A stretch of 64,000 nucleotides of DNA from NCBI GenBank assembly GCA_900380265.1, contig LR025083.1:1054001-1118000 (forward strand). The letters are read 5' to 3'. Below, one piece after another: positions 27,741 through 38,550 of this stretch. Position numbers and translations under genes: made by a program. Source of the DNA: Serratia symbiotica (lineage in GTDB: Bacteria; Pseudomonadota; Gammaproteobacteria; Enterobacterales; Enterobacteriaceae). The notes beneath the pieces were generated by a model. The model was not told where the DNA came from. It did no database searches and saw only the letters and a program-made list of their open reading frames with translations. Position 1 is the stretch's first letter; the number at the start of each line of letters is the position of its first letter.

Positions 27741-29101
27741 TTTTCACGGTGCACAAGGTTACCGCTAGCGGTCTCTTCTGTATGTTTTAGATTTAATCTA
27801 TTTTAAAATAGCGGTAGTATTATGGGAATTAAGTTTCGGTTAATGTTTTAGTTTATAAATAAATTTATTTAATGTTATTAAATTTAATGTTTACCGTCTC
27901 TCCATCTTTCTCTAATGAGTGTTATTTTTTTATTTATAGTAATAGAAGGTAAAATACAAAAAAATTACTTTATGCGCCATGTCATTAAAACGACCTCAGG
28001 CAGCTTATTTTTAAGCTGGTGAGACACTCTCTTTTAGAGAGAAATATATTTGCAATGGTACAGCTGGATGTCTGAATAGCTCGAATATGAGTATGATCGG
28101 TGCATAATGCTATTATTTACTAGCATCGATCTTGCCTGCAGGGTATTATGTGGATAATTTAATGCACTGATCTGGTCAATCCTAAAAGCGAATGGATCTA
28201 TTCGATGCATGATAATATGAATTGCTTTATGCAAATAAATAAAATATCATGTGAAGGGTGTTTTATAATAGATCTTTCTTGTTACCATGTAAAGGCTTGA
28301 TGGTCTTAAGAATTGTGTAATTTTATTACAAATATATCTATTAATCATTTTATTTAAATAAAAAATAAATTAACAAGTACTCAATTGTCCATTCTACGTT
28401 TATTGTCTAAACAATAAACGAATAAGTTATGGATTGAGTACTTATGAGTAAATAAAATTTTTAAATCCGGATTAACCCTTACCATCTTCATATTATTAGG
28501 TATCCCAACTTTACTAGTATCATGATTTTTACATTTGGAATTATTTACTTATTGAATATTTATTTTAAAATTATAGCATTTTATATTAGTCAATATATTT
28601 ATATTAGTTATAAATGCAACATGAACGATTATTATAGGTATCGTGGTTATTATATTAGCGGTATCGGCCAAGTCTATATTCTTTAGTATCGCTTATATAC
28701 GCTATATTTTTCTGGTTAATGATGGTTGCATGAGTTGTGAAAAAGCCGGTTAGAATAGCACACGAGTTTGGGTAAGTAAGAAAGAAAATTAATTACTTTC
28801 ATATTCCGCAAGAACGGCAGGATGCCTTTTTAAGGGCGTTAAGAGATTGTTAGTAAAAATTTTCTCCGGAGAGTACTTTAGTTAATATTATTAACAATTT
28901 ATATAAATGATTAGTGTAGGGTTTATGCACGTTAAGGAGGTAATTGTTGATTGATTAGCTGATTTATACCTATATGTGATTGATTTACTTTTATTCAAAA
29001 TAAGTGACCGTAAGAGTCGGTTGTAGCTTTTATTACTCCATGCATCCAGTAGAATGCCCTGGAACGAGAAATCTTATCAAGATACGCATGTATCATAGTT
29101 A
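27741..29101. other. Decayed region between lolB and hemA
   Basis: No gene supported. In enterics lolB and hemA are divergent and separated by only a short promoter region, so the 1.3 kb here is an expanded or rearranged spacer. It contains a 12-bp perfect palindrome ACCGCTAGCGGT (27761-27772) inside a 9-bp inverted repeat (27723-27731 and 27782-27790), and the nested palindrome at 28375-28443. Confidence 0.5.
28375..28443. repeat. Nested palindrome (11-bp outer, 10-bp inner stems)
   Basis: The outer arms AAGTACTCAAT (28375-28385) and ATTGAGTACTT (28433-28443) are exact complements. The inner arms CGTTTATTGT (28397-28406) and ACAATAAACG (28411-28420) form a perfect hairpin with a 4-base loop. 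The whole is a 69-base near-palindrome able to fold as one long interrupted stem. There is no T run. It lies upstream of the hemA remnant in very AT-rich DNA. Confidence 0.75.
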
Positions 29102-30347
29102 ATGACCCTTTTACCGTTAGGTGTTAATCACAAAACCGCTCTGCTGTTTCTGCGTGAAAGTGACTTCACCAGATTCTCTTGATAAGCTGCGAACCTGTTT
29201 GCTCCAACAACTGTGCGTGCAGGGTTGTGTTGTGTTATCCACCTAAAGACAAATCGAGCTGTAGAGTAGTACACAGAAACAGGGTTTATTAATGAAGGCC
29301 GATTGCCTTGTCCTATGAATATCATCACCTTCGCTCGAAGATGTGAAAAAACCTCTATTGGTATTACGCTAACGACGCGGTAACCCAGCTAATACGCGTA
29401 GCAAGCGGACCGGATTCGTTACTATTGGATAGGCCTCAGAGTCTTAGGGGAAATAAAAGCCTTTTTGAATTCTAACAGGGAAGTTCCTTTCCAGTCGTTA
29501 GCTGGATCGTCTGTTTGAAACTTCCTCCTATGTTGCTAAATGCGTGTGTACTGAAACAAGAAAGGATGCTAACGCCGCATCTGTTGTTTTGGCTGTCTGG
29601 ACACTGCAAGGTTAAATCTTCAAATTAGTCGCTGATCTGAACACTTTGCGTGTAGGTGCTGGTAACAGCATGGAGCTGGCCGTGTGAGATCGCTGCGCAA
29701 ATAAAGTGCGCTATCTAATCATTGCTAACCCTATCCGCGAATATTCTCAAACGCTTTCCGGATAAAGTCGAAGAAGAAGTAATCACCTTCTTAGAAGTTG
29801 AGCAACGTTTAGCGGCTGAAGATATTATCATTAGCGCTACGGTCAGTGTCTTAATGAACATCGATAAATGGATGGTGGAACCTCGCTAACAGTACGGAGG
29901 AACCAACCTATACTACTAGTGGATATCGAAGCACCACGAGATATCAACTGGGAGATAGGGAAGTGGCTAATGCTTATGTATACAGCGTGGATGATTCACA
30001 TGGTCTTCTTTATAAGAATCTAGCGCATCTTAAGCCGACATCAGCACAGGCGGAAGTGATGGCACGGCAGGAAAGCAGGAGTTTTATGGGTTGGTTAGGT
30101 TTATATAGGCGGTAAGCACCATTCGTGATTACCGCTCGGGTTAGAACCAGTTCGGGAAAGAGTCGAAGCTAAACCATTAGCAGTCATTGCGAAGGGGTGC
30201 AAATGTTGAATAGGTTATCATGATCGGGCGCGCGGGGTGGTTAACCGGCTTATCCATGCCGCCAAATTTCTCCAGGAAGCTGCCAGCGATAGCGATATGG
30301 ACTGGTTAAAATTATTACGAAATAGCCTCTGGATCGATTACAATTAG
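29102..30347 (+). pseudogene. hemA: Dead hemA, glutamyl-tRNA reductase
   Basis: The remnant begins with ATG at 29102 and reads MTLLPLGVNHKTALLFLRESDFTRFS before a stop; this is the HemA N-terminus (MTLLALGINHKTAPVSLRE). Near 29910-30000 a scrambled version of [29 protein letters not shown] can be followed across frames, and the end near 30240-30347 follows LTNRLIHAPTKSL...RDSLGL. The span (1,246 bases) equals the normal gene length, so it died by point changes and small indels, not deletion. HemA makes the first committed C5-pathway intermediate toward haem and sirohaem. It is the normal upstream neighbour of prfA, only 31 bases away. Confidence 0.93.
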
Positions 30348-30378
30348 AATTGTTAATTAACGGGGTCTAATATCCAGT

Positions 30379-31464
30379 ATGCAGCCTTCTATTTTTTCCA
30401 AACTCAAAGCGTTACAAGAGCGATATGAAGAAGTGCAGACCTTGCTAAGTAAGGTTGATGTGGTTGCTGAGCAGGATTGGTTTCGTGCACTATCACGAGA
30501 ATATGCACAATTGACTGATCTCAGTCGCTATTTCCTTTTATGGAGGAAGGTACAAGGGGATTTAGAAACTGCTGCAATGATGGAAAACGATCCTGAAATG
30601 CGTGAAATGGCGCAAGAAGAATTCCAGTTAGCCAAAGCTATGAGCAAAGAATTAGAAAAACAGCTTCAGCTGTTGCTATTGCCCAAGGATCCCGACGATG
30701 AACGCGCCTGTTTCCTGGAAGTACGCGCTGGCACCGGTGGGGATGAGGCCGCGATCTTTGCCGGTGATTTATTCCGTATGTATAGCCGTTACTCCGAAAC
30801 ACGCCGATGGAGGGTAGAAATGATTAGCGCTAATGAGGGAGAACACGGTGGCTACAAAGAAGTGATCGCCAAAGTCTCTGGCGAAGGAGCCTATGGGCAA
30901 TTGAAGTTTGAATCTGGTGGCCACCGTGTGCAGCGTGTGCCGGAAACAGAGTCTCAAGGGCGCATCCATAGCTCCACCTGTACTGTAGTTGTTCTCCCAG
31001 AAGTTCCGGAAGCTGAAATGCCGGATATGAGTCAAAGTGTTCTTAAAATCGACACTTTCCGATCTTCTGGCGCGGGGGGGCAGCACGTTAATACCACCGA
31101 CTCGGCAATCCGCATCACACACCTACCGACGGGTATTGTCGTAGAATGCCAAGACGAGCGTTCGCAGCACAAAAATAAGGCTAAGGCGATGTCGGTACTT
31201 ACTGCACGTATCCGTGCTGCCGAAAGAGCGCAACGCCAACAGGAAGAATCCTCAACCCGGCGTATACTGCTGGGTTCCGGAGATCGTTCTGACCGAAATC
31301 GCACTTATAACTTCCCACAGAGCCGCGTAACCGATCACCGCATCAATCTAACACTGTATCGTCTAGAAGAAGTGATGGCAGGTAAGCTTGAAATACTGAT
31401 CCAACCGATCTTGCAAGAATACCAGGCTAATCAACTTATCGCGTTGTCCTCTGAGCAAGAGTGA
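30379..31464 (+). CDS. prfA: Peptide chain release factor 1
   Basis: RF1 recognises UAA and UAG and triggers release of the finished peptide. The 361 residues match enteric RF1 from [20 protein letters not shown] to the end. The catalytic GGQ is in [16 protein letters not shown] near residue 235, the substrate of PrmC methylation. The codon-recognition tripeptide, PAT in E. coli, is PET here (VPETESQGR, near residue 188); the PxT pattern is kept. The start aligns with the E. coli start, though the Shine-Dalgarno is poor. The stop overlaps the prmC GTG by four bases. Its upstream partner hemA is dead, so its promoter must lie in or behind that remnant (inference). Confidence 0.97.
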   Translation: MQPSIFSKLKALQERYEEVQTLLSKVDVVAEQDWFRALSREYAQLTDLSRYFLLWRKVQGDLETAAMMENDPEMREMAQEEFQLAKAMSKELEKQLQLLLLPKDPDDERACFLEVRAGTGGDEAAIFAGDLFRMYSRYSETRRWRVEMISANEGEHGGYKEVIAKVSGEGAYGQLKFESGGHRVQRVPETESQGRIHSSTCTVVVLPEVPEAEMPDMSQSVLKIDTFRSSGAGGQHVNTTDSAIRITHLPTGIVVECQDERSQHKNKAKAMSVLTARIRAAERAQRQQEESSTRRILLGSGDRSDRNRTYNFPQSRVTDHRINLTLYRLEEVMAGKLEILIQPILQEYQANQLIALSSEQE

Positions 31465-32306
31465 CAGATTATAACGACTGGCTGCAAGCCGCCTCTACTC
31501 GGTTAACACACAGCGATAGCCCAAGACGCGATTCGGAAATCTTGCTAGGTTTTGTTACCGGCCGGGCTAGAACTTTTTTGTTAGCGTTCAATGAAACACA
31601 ACTTACAGCACACCAGCAGCAGCAGCTAGAAGCCCTACTGGTAAGGCGTGAGCAAGGTGAGCCAGTAGCGTATCTAGTCGGTGAGCGTGAATTCTGGTCG
31701 CTACCGCTATTGGTTTCTCCTGCCACCCTTATCCCGAGACCAGATACTGAATGTTTAGTGGAGCTGGCTTTGGAACATCTACCACAAGAATCTTGTCGGA
31801 TTCTTGATCTAGGTACTGGTACTGGTGCTATCGCACTAGCGATTGCCAGCGAACGCTCGGATTGTACTGTCATTGGCACTGACCTGGAACCTGCCGCTTT
31901 AGCAGTGGCAATGTATAATGCGCAAAAGCTCACGATAAGAAATGTTCAATTTTTGCAAAGTGACTGGTTTAGGGCACTTCCTTCTAATCATTTTACTTTA
32001 ATCGCTAGCAACCCGCCGTATATTGACGCTAATGACGCATATTTAATGCAGGGTGATGTACGGTTTGAACCTGTTAGCTCCCTAGTAGCCTCGCAAGGGG
32101 GGCTCGCGGATTTAGAGGCTATAGTTCGTCAGTCACCACAGTATCTGGAATATCAAGGCTGGTTATTGGTGGAACATGGCTGGAAGCAGGGTCGATGCGT
32201 TCGTGCGCTCATGCGAGCTGCTGGATTTATAGAAGTTTCCACTTACCGTGATTATGGGAACAATGAGCGAGTGACCCTGGGCCAGTGGCCATCCACACTG
32301 AGCTAA
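31461..32306 (+). CDS. prmC: Release-factor glutamine methyltransferase
   Basis: PrmC uses S-adenosylmethionine to methylate the Gln of the GGQ motif in RF1 and RF2. The 281 residues include the N-terminal helical domain ([16 protein letters not shown]), the SAM-binding [18 protein letters not shown] near residues 114-131, and the catalytic NPPYI motif near residue 187 ([10 protein letters not shown]). It starts at GTG 31461 within the overlapping stop of prfA, indicating tight translational coupling. Retention of both writer and substrate in a strongly reduced locus suggests the pair is under selection. Confidence 0.96.
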   Translation: MTDYNDWLQAASTRLTHSDSPRRDSEILLGFVTGRARTFLLAFNETQLTAHQQQQLEALLVRREQGEPVAYLVGEREFWSLPLLVSPATLIPRPDTECLVELALEHLPQESCRILDLGTGTGAIALAIASERSDCTVIGTDLEPAALAVAMYNAQKLTIRNVQFLQSDWFRALPSNHFTLIASNPPYIDANDAYLMQGDVRFEPVSSLVASQGGLADLEAIVRQSPQYLEYQGWLLVEHGWKQGRCVRALMRAAGFIEVSTYRDYGNNERVTLGQWPSTLS

Positions 32307-32699
32307 AATCGATCATACCGAAGCGTTAGATAATGTAAGGCAGCACCTGAACAACACACTGTCTTAAAAGATTTTAATTTAGTGACGCCTGGTATTAGTA
32401 AAACCTTATTTATGCTTACTTTTTTGTGAGTAGCTAAATGTCTGGCATGCACTGCCATAAAGCGCAGGTTCAGCACATCTGAATGCAGTACAGCTTTTGC
32501 CAGTAGCACCACGTTGGTGATGGCGTTCGGTTTATCTATTTTTAGTGATGCAGTTATCGCTGACTGAGAAATTATTTGGTTTATTATCTACCTCTGCTTT
32601 GCTACCCAAGCTCGAATAAGAACGATAAAAGTTAGAAACTTCGCGTTTAGTATTTATGCTGGGTTAGTTTATTTTTACCTAACAATTAATTTCCCACGA
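32307..32699 (+). pseudogene. sirB2: Probable sirB2 remnant
   Basis: Position and size fit sirB2, the usual gene between prmC and sirB1. Around 32580-32690 one frame gives IIWFIIYLCFATQARIRTIKVRNFAFSIYAG (shown in part), which follows the pattern of the SirB2 C-terminal half (a Tyr/Ile-rich helix, an RxxxxxVR turn, then another helix). An upstream stop breaks the frame. The family is a small membrane protein of uncertain function. Boundaries are estimated. Confidence 0.5.
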
Positions 32700-33497
32700 C
32701 TTAGTTATTGTTTTTTGCTTAAAACGCCTATGAGATGTTTCCGGATTATGAATCTAAAGCGTGCCAGCGAGTACAAATATGATCCTCGCGTTACATTCGC
32801 TGTGACGCTAGTCGTGATGGACTAGCGTGAGAGAAATTATAGCAACTACTTAATGACGAATTCTCAGCAAGGCTGGATTATCTCAATCACCTGTAGAAAC
32901 AGGTCCTACTTATTGAGCTTCTCTTTACTATCTACTGTTCAGTAACACTGGTGGTGTTTGTTGCCAATATTATAGAATATCTGACTAGATCAAATATTGT
33001 AATAACTTACCGGCACATCAGTAATGCTTAGGCATAATTTTATTATATATCAAGATCATTTGATCTTCTGATGATGCTCGGCAAGCCCCTTCTAGCTTAT
33101 TGTACGTGCCGCCTAGTTAGACGGCACAATGCCGCCGATCAACTCGTTAAACGATGAGAGACTAAATGAGCATAAATTAGAAGTGTGTATTAAGGATAGC
33201 TGAGCTGTGTGCTTAGTCGTATGATGTGAACTTCGATGAATTAGATACAAGTTCTCTAGCCCTTGAGGCACCTAATCTTCCGAACCCATCTAGACTGTAG
33301 CAAAGAGATGAAAATGGCAAGGAGCGCCAGTGAAACCAGTGTGCTTGAATCTAAATAATCCTGACGAGGCAGCTAATTATAAGTGATGTATATCTAGCTG
33401 AAATGGAATTCCTATAGCCATGTTCGACCTTAACTATTATATGGAGGAGTCTCCTGAAAATTCGGTGAGAGAAGTGATTTATTACATATTCACATAA
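32700..33497 (+). pseudogene. sirB1: Dead sirB1 (transglutaminase-like/TPR family)
   Basis: Several stretches align in order to SirB1: SLYYLLFSNTGGV near 32930 (for LFYxEWGFGGASGV), NDERLNEHKLEVCIKDS near 33155-33205 (for GDTLDEHTLEVWLKGN), MARSASE near 33313 (for LALRASE), and a final in-frame piece DLNYYMEESPENSVREVI ending at TAA 33495-33497 (for DLSYFVEQCPEDPISEMI). Multiple stops and frameshifts separate them. The 5' limit is an estimate. The gene normally sits between sirB2 and kdsA, as here. Confidence 0.8.
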
Positions 33498-33546
33498 TAA
33501 ATCGGAAGTTAGCCACGCTATATTCACTCATTCATTAAATTCACTT

Positions 33547-33551
33547 AAAGG
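33547..33551 (+). promoter_or_regulatory. kdsA ribosome binding site
   Basis: AAAGG six bases before the kdsA ATG supports the chosen start. The promoter is not identifiable by eye; with prmC more than 1.2 kb away and sirB dead between them, kdsA probably needs its own. Confidence 0.55.
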
Positions 33552-33554
33552 TAA

Positions 33555-34412
<858 letters not shown>

Positions 34413-34835
34413 GAACTATTATTGATCGTGCTGGTGTGTATCTATAACAGAACTCACTGCAGAACTAGTGAGTTCGACAGGAGTTGTAGGTGTTTTTGAC
34501 GTACGAGTGCCAATAGCCTTCCTGAAAAAATAAACTTGGATGGCAAAACCATCCATGTAGAATAAAATATCGATCGCAATATTTCTTTTAATATTCTTCT
34601 AGAGAAACATTAATTCTAAAACAAGCAGGCTACTAGGATATGCCTTTATTTAATACACTAATCTCTTTTTATGCAAGTGTAATATTGGAGTGAATTTCTG
34701 CATATCGCTTTTCTGAGAAATCAGTTTGATAGTTCTTGCACTCTTGATCCCTGTTCCTCTAAAAGCGACTTAGTCGGAGACCCGTTATTCATCGGGTAAA
34801 TTATCCTGTATCAGGGAGGAGAGAGAGGGCTAAAT
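34413..34835. other. Convergent spacer between kdsA and mfd
   Basis: No gene. A perfect 9-bp hairpin (GAACTCACT, 34450-34458; AGTGAGTTC, 34467-34475) begins 38 bases after the kdsA stop and may aid termination, though no T run follows. Confidence 0.5.
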
Positions 34836-37013
34836 CTATGCCACTCGCCTGTTAGCGAAGAAGGTACTTATCAGATCTTGAGTAAACATCAGTCGCGTTT
34901 TCCGATCGCTTAAATCTAGGATAAACGTTAACTTGCTTGGCCCCTCTAGGCGATATACTGTCGGGCTGCTTTGCAGCAAGTCGATCATATGCGTAGGATT
35001 GATACAGTTGTTGTCTCTGAACTCGATAAATCCGCCGTGCTCATTACACTCAATGCGTTTTATCCCTATCTCTTTTGCGTACTGGCGAAGTTCTGCGTGT
35101 TTGAATAAGTTTTGCGCTGGTTCTGGCAATAAGCCAAAACGATCAATCAGCTTGATCTTTATCTCTTCTAAATCATTGGCATTTTTTGCTCTGGTGATGT
35201 ATTTATAGAAAGAGAGCCGGGTATTAACGTCTGGGATGAAGTCTTCCGGCAATAGCGTTGGCATGTGTAAGTTCACTTCCGCAGTATTAGGACTAAGATC
35301 TGCTAGCGACGGTTCGCACCCATTTTTTAGTGCCTCAACTGCGGTTTCTAGCAATTCCATATACAACGAGAAGCCGATGTTGGTGATCTGGCCACTCTGA
35401 TCCTCTCCCAAGAGCTCGCCTACACCACGCATTTCTAGATCATGGGCGGCTAGCACAAGCCCAGCACCAAGGTCCTCTAATGAGGCGATAGCTGCCAACC
35501 GTTTTTGCGCATCATCGCTCATGGCTTGGGAATTAGGGGTTAGCAGGTAGGCGTAAGCTTGATGGTGTGAACGTCCGACACGGCCTCGCAATTGGTGTAG
35601 TTGTGCCAGCCCAAATTTGTCTGCTCGCTCGATAATAATGGTATTAACGTTGGCATTATCAATACCGGTTTCAATAATAGTGGTGCAAACTAGCACGTTG
35701 AATCGTTGATGGTGAAAATCGTTCATCACCTGTTCCAAATTGCGTTCGCACATCTGGCCGTGGGCGATTGCGATGCGTGCTTCTGGCAGCAGTTCCTCCA
35801 GCTTTTTTGCTGCCTTTTTAATGTTCTTAACATCATTATACAAATAATAAGTCTGCCCGCCACGCAGTACTTCATCTAGGATCGCTGTACGCACAATCAG
35901 GCTATCATATTCGCGTACAAATATTTTTACGGCCAACCGTCTGGCAGGGGGGGTGGCGATAATAGACAAGTCGCGCATACCGCTCATCGCCATATTCAAA
36001 GTGCGTGGGATGGGGGTGGCAGTGAGGGTTAGAATATCTACTTCGGCGCGGATCGCTTTGATGCGCTCTTTATGACGCACGCCAAATCGGTGCTCTTCAT
36101 CGATGATCAGTAATCCTAGGTCCTTTAAGCACAGATGGCCTTGTAACAGCTTGTGGGTGCCGATTATGATATCCACCTTTCCGGTGCCCATATCGGCAAG
36201 TGCCTTTTTTTGTTTTTTGTGGCTTCGAAAGCGTGTTATCATTTCAATGCGGATGGGCCAGGTAGCGAAGCGATCACGGAAGTTATTAAAGTGCTGCTGG
36301 GCAAGAAGTGTGGTAGGTACCAACACCGCCACTTGTTTGCCGTTTTCGACGGCCAAAAAGGCAGCGCGCATTGCGACCTCAGTTTTACCGAAGCCGACAT
36401 CCCCGCACACCAGACGATCCATAACTAATGGTTGGCACATATCGCTCAGCACGGCATTGATAGCTTGCTGCTGATCACGTGTGGTCTCAAAGGGGAACGT
36501 TTTGCAGAAACGTTGATATTGTGCAAAGTTTTGCTTAAAAGAGAACCCTGTTTTAATGGTACGCTGGGCGTAGATGTCTAGAAGTTCGGCGGCAACATCT
36601 CGAACCTGCTCAGTTGCCTTTTGCTTTGTACGTCTCCAGGTTTCTCCGCCCAACTTATGCAACGGGGCCTGGCCCTCTGCGCCGCCAGCATAATAACTGA
36701 TTAGGTGCAAAGCGGAAATTGGCACATAAAGCTTATCTTCGTCAGCGTATAATAGAATCAGATATTCTCCCTTAACTCCCCCGACGTTGAGGGTGGTTAG
36801 ACCAGCATAGCGTCCAACACCGTGATCTAGGTGCACCACTGGTTGACCAAAACTCAATTCCGGTAGGTTGTGAATTAGTGTGTCGGGGTTGATTGTACGC
36901 CTATTTCCTTGCTGGTAACTGTTAACCCATTCCCCGCACACATCTCTTTTGTAACAAAGCGCACGGTTGCCCATGTTGCCAAAGGACCCGCCTGCGCAAG
37001 CACTAAATATCAT
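34836..37013 (-). CDS. mfd: Mfd, C-terminal two-thirds (translocase half)
   Basis: This 725-residue frame matches Mfd (1,148 residues in E. coli) from about residue 437 to the end. It holds the RNA-polymerase interaction domain (GQPVVHLDHGVGRYAG), the RecG-like ATPase with Walker A GDVGFGKTEVAM near residue 205 and DEEH near 304, the motif VI region HQLRGRVGRSHHQAYAYLL, and the C-terminal regulatory domain. The UvrA-binding N-terminal module is in another, broken frame. The first ATG lies eight bases after the TAG of the upstream frame, so restart or coupling is possible. The translocase shows no stops or frameshifts over 2.1 kb, unlike the dead genes here, which suggests it is still used. 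I recall that Buchnera also has a shortened Mfd. Confidence 0.85.
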   Translation of the reverse strand: MIFSACAGGSFGNMGNRALCYKRDVCGEWVNSYQQGNRRTINPDTLIHNLPELSFGQPVVHLDHGVGRYAGLTTLNVGGVKGEYLILLYADEDKLYVPISALHLISYYAGGAEGQAPLHKLGGETWRRTKQKATEQVRDVAAELLDIYAQRTIKTGFSFKQNFAQYQRFCKTFPFETTRDQQQAINAVLSDMCQPLVMDRLVCGDVGFGKTEVAMRAAFLAVENGKQVAVLVPTTLLAQQHFNNFRDRFATWPIRIEMITRFRSHKKQKKALADMGTGKVDIIIGTHKLLQGHLCLKDLGLLIIDEEHRFGVRHKERIKAIRAEVDILTLTATPIPRTLNMAMSGMRDLSIIATPPARRLAVKIFVREYDSLIVRTAILDEVLRGGQTYYLYNDVKNIKKAAKKLEELLPEARIAIAHGQMCERNLEQVMNDFHHQRFNVLVCTTIIETGIDNANVNTIIIERADKFGLAQLHQLRGRVGRSHHQAYAYLLTPNSQAMSDDAQKRLAAIASLEDLGAGLVLAAHDLEMRGVGELLGEDQSGQITNIGFSLYMELLETAVEALKNGCEPSLADLSPNTAEVNLHMPTLLPEDFIPDVNTRLSFYKYITRAKNANDLEEIKIKLIDRFGLLPEPAQNLFKHAELRQYAKEIGIKRIECNEHGGFIEFRDNNCINPTHMIDLLQSSPTVYRLEGPSKLTFILDLSDRKTRLMFTQDLISTFFANRRVA

Positions 37014-37021
37014 ATAATCGC

Positions 37022-38250
37022 CTATCGGTTGTGCCTACTCGGCTTTTGGATGAGTGAGTTACAAAGCGTAATACGACTGAGTAGCTCCTGTAGTGGCTTG
37101 CAGAAGCTTTCACTCGCAACCCAACAAATGAGACTGCCGGCAAAGTTTGCGGAAAAGGAGTAAAAATTAGCCACCGGTAATGTGTGTTGAGCCTGCATCA
37201 GTAAATTGGCTAAGGCGAGATAGCTCCAGTTAGTTTTGGCAGTCCGTGGTGCTAGTTCGTCAGTTTCTAATGCTGTGCGGGTCCCGGGTTTTAGTTTTGC
37301 GAATAGGAGTTCATCGATGCGTACCCACAGCGTATCCGTCATCAGTAGTGGACGCATCAGTTTGAGATGCTGGGGTTGATAACGCTGCCTGATATTCTTG
37401 AAGAAACGCATGGTGGCGTTTTTAAAATTGTCTGTGTTCATAGTTAAAGTTTGAGCTGGAAAATAATGCAGCAGGAATAGGATAGGTTCCCAATATTCGG
37501 CATCTGCAGGGTAGGTACTTAGCAGGACTGGCCGATAAATATGCTCAAGACTACAGTGCACATCAATTTGCTGACGCCACTGATGGCGTAATCTCATGAT
37601 GGAGTGCTTGTCGGGTAGAAATTTATTAGCCGATACCGGGTTAATTAGGTTTCCCTCGAAAGTGCGCAGGCTATTGATGTCTTCGTCGAAGACGGCAATA
37701 TGGTATTCTTCTGCGGTTCTTATTGGGTAGAGATCGAATAAGGCACTCGAGGTGGCGCATTCGGTTTTTACCATCACTCTCATTACGGTACAGTAACTAG
37801 TTGGTTCCACTTGAGTGCACAGCTTATTGCGTAATCTGCGCTGGTTGTTTTTTAATCGGTAACGTATAATTATACAGAAATGCAAGAAAAAACCTGCATT
37901 GGGATGAATCGTTAAAATGATTAGATTGTACCCCATGGTAGTGAGATAATACCACCTTAAGAGGTGGCTAGATATAATATCGTCTTGATATGGTTAAAAG
38001 TTATCATAGGGTATGATTGTACGATCGGTCAGTGGGGTGGTCTTTCCATTAGTAAAATGCTGCTTCTCGTCATGCCCGTAGCGGATTATGTATATGTTGG
38101 GTGTAATGAATACTGGTAGTTATAACGTTCAACAATTTCAGCGCATTCCACGACGAAAATTGCTTTGTATAACTTTCTTGACCCGTGCAGATTACGTGGC
38201 TTTCGCAGAAAGCATAACCGTGGAATGAAACAAGGAGGTGGTCATTGGAA
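37022..38250 (-). pseudogene. mfd: Mfd N-terminal region, broken
   Basis: An open frame of 304 codons (37022-37936) corresponds to Mfd residues about 120-430: ECATSSALFDLYPIRT, FDEDINSLRTFE and MRPLLMTDTLWVRIDELL are recognisable. It ends at TAG 37022-37024 and the continuation needs a frame change. Upstream in the same frame the sequence reads PYDNF, then TAA (37994-37996), then PYQDDIISSH, matching LPYDSFSPHQDIISSR, so a nonsense codon cuts off the true N-terminus. Still further up, CAEIVER (near 38115-38140) matches the first helices in another frame. The 5' edge is approximate. This part normally binds UvrA and keeps the translocase autoinhibited. Confidence 0.85.
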
Positions 38251-38550
38251 ATGCTCATATAGTATATTTGATTATCGGAATAGATTATGTTAGGCAGCTT
38301 TAATCAATAAATCGAATTTAAAGTGCGCTCTATGCGCTATACTAGCTTAAGATTACTAATCTGATAGATTTTAAAAGTCTATAATTAGATTTTAAATGAA
38401 ATCTTAAGTAGATAATAGCCGGAAGTTATTTACTAGGACCGTTGCATCAATTCGGCTAGCGCAGTTAGGTGGATAAACACGTTTCGACTGGGTGCGAAAC
38501 ATTCAAATTTTAAATTCTATTTCTTTAACCATTAAAATAAAACGAATTCC
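38251..38550. other. Divergent region between mfd and lolC
   Basis: About 300 bases of AT-rich DNA that must contain the lolC promoter, and the original mfd promoter. I see no strong Shine-Dalgarno before lolC and no promoter boxes I would defend. Confidence 0.4.

Noticed and set aside
29226-29235. Sequence close to a DnaA box (TTATCCACC)
   Set aside because: It is a single near-match inside the hemA remnant, with no cluster, AT-rich unwinding region or replication gene nearby.
31469-31933. 154-codon minus-strand frame opposite prmC
   Set aside because: It is a shadow of the intact prmC frame, serine- and arginine-rich as antisense frames usually are.
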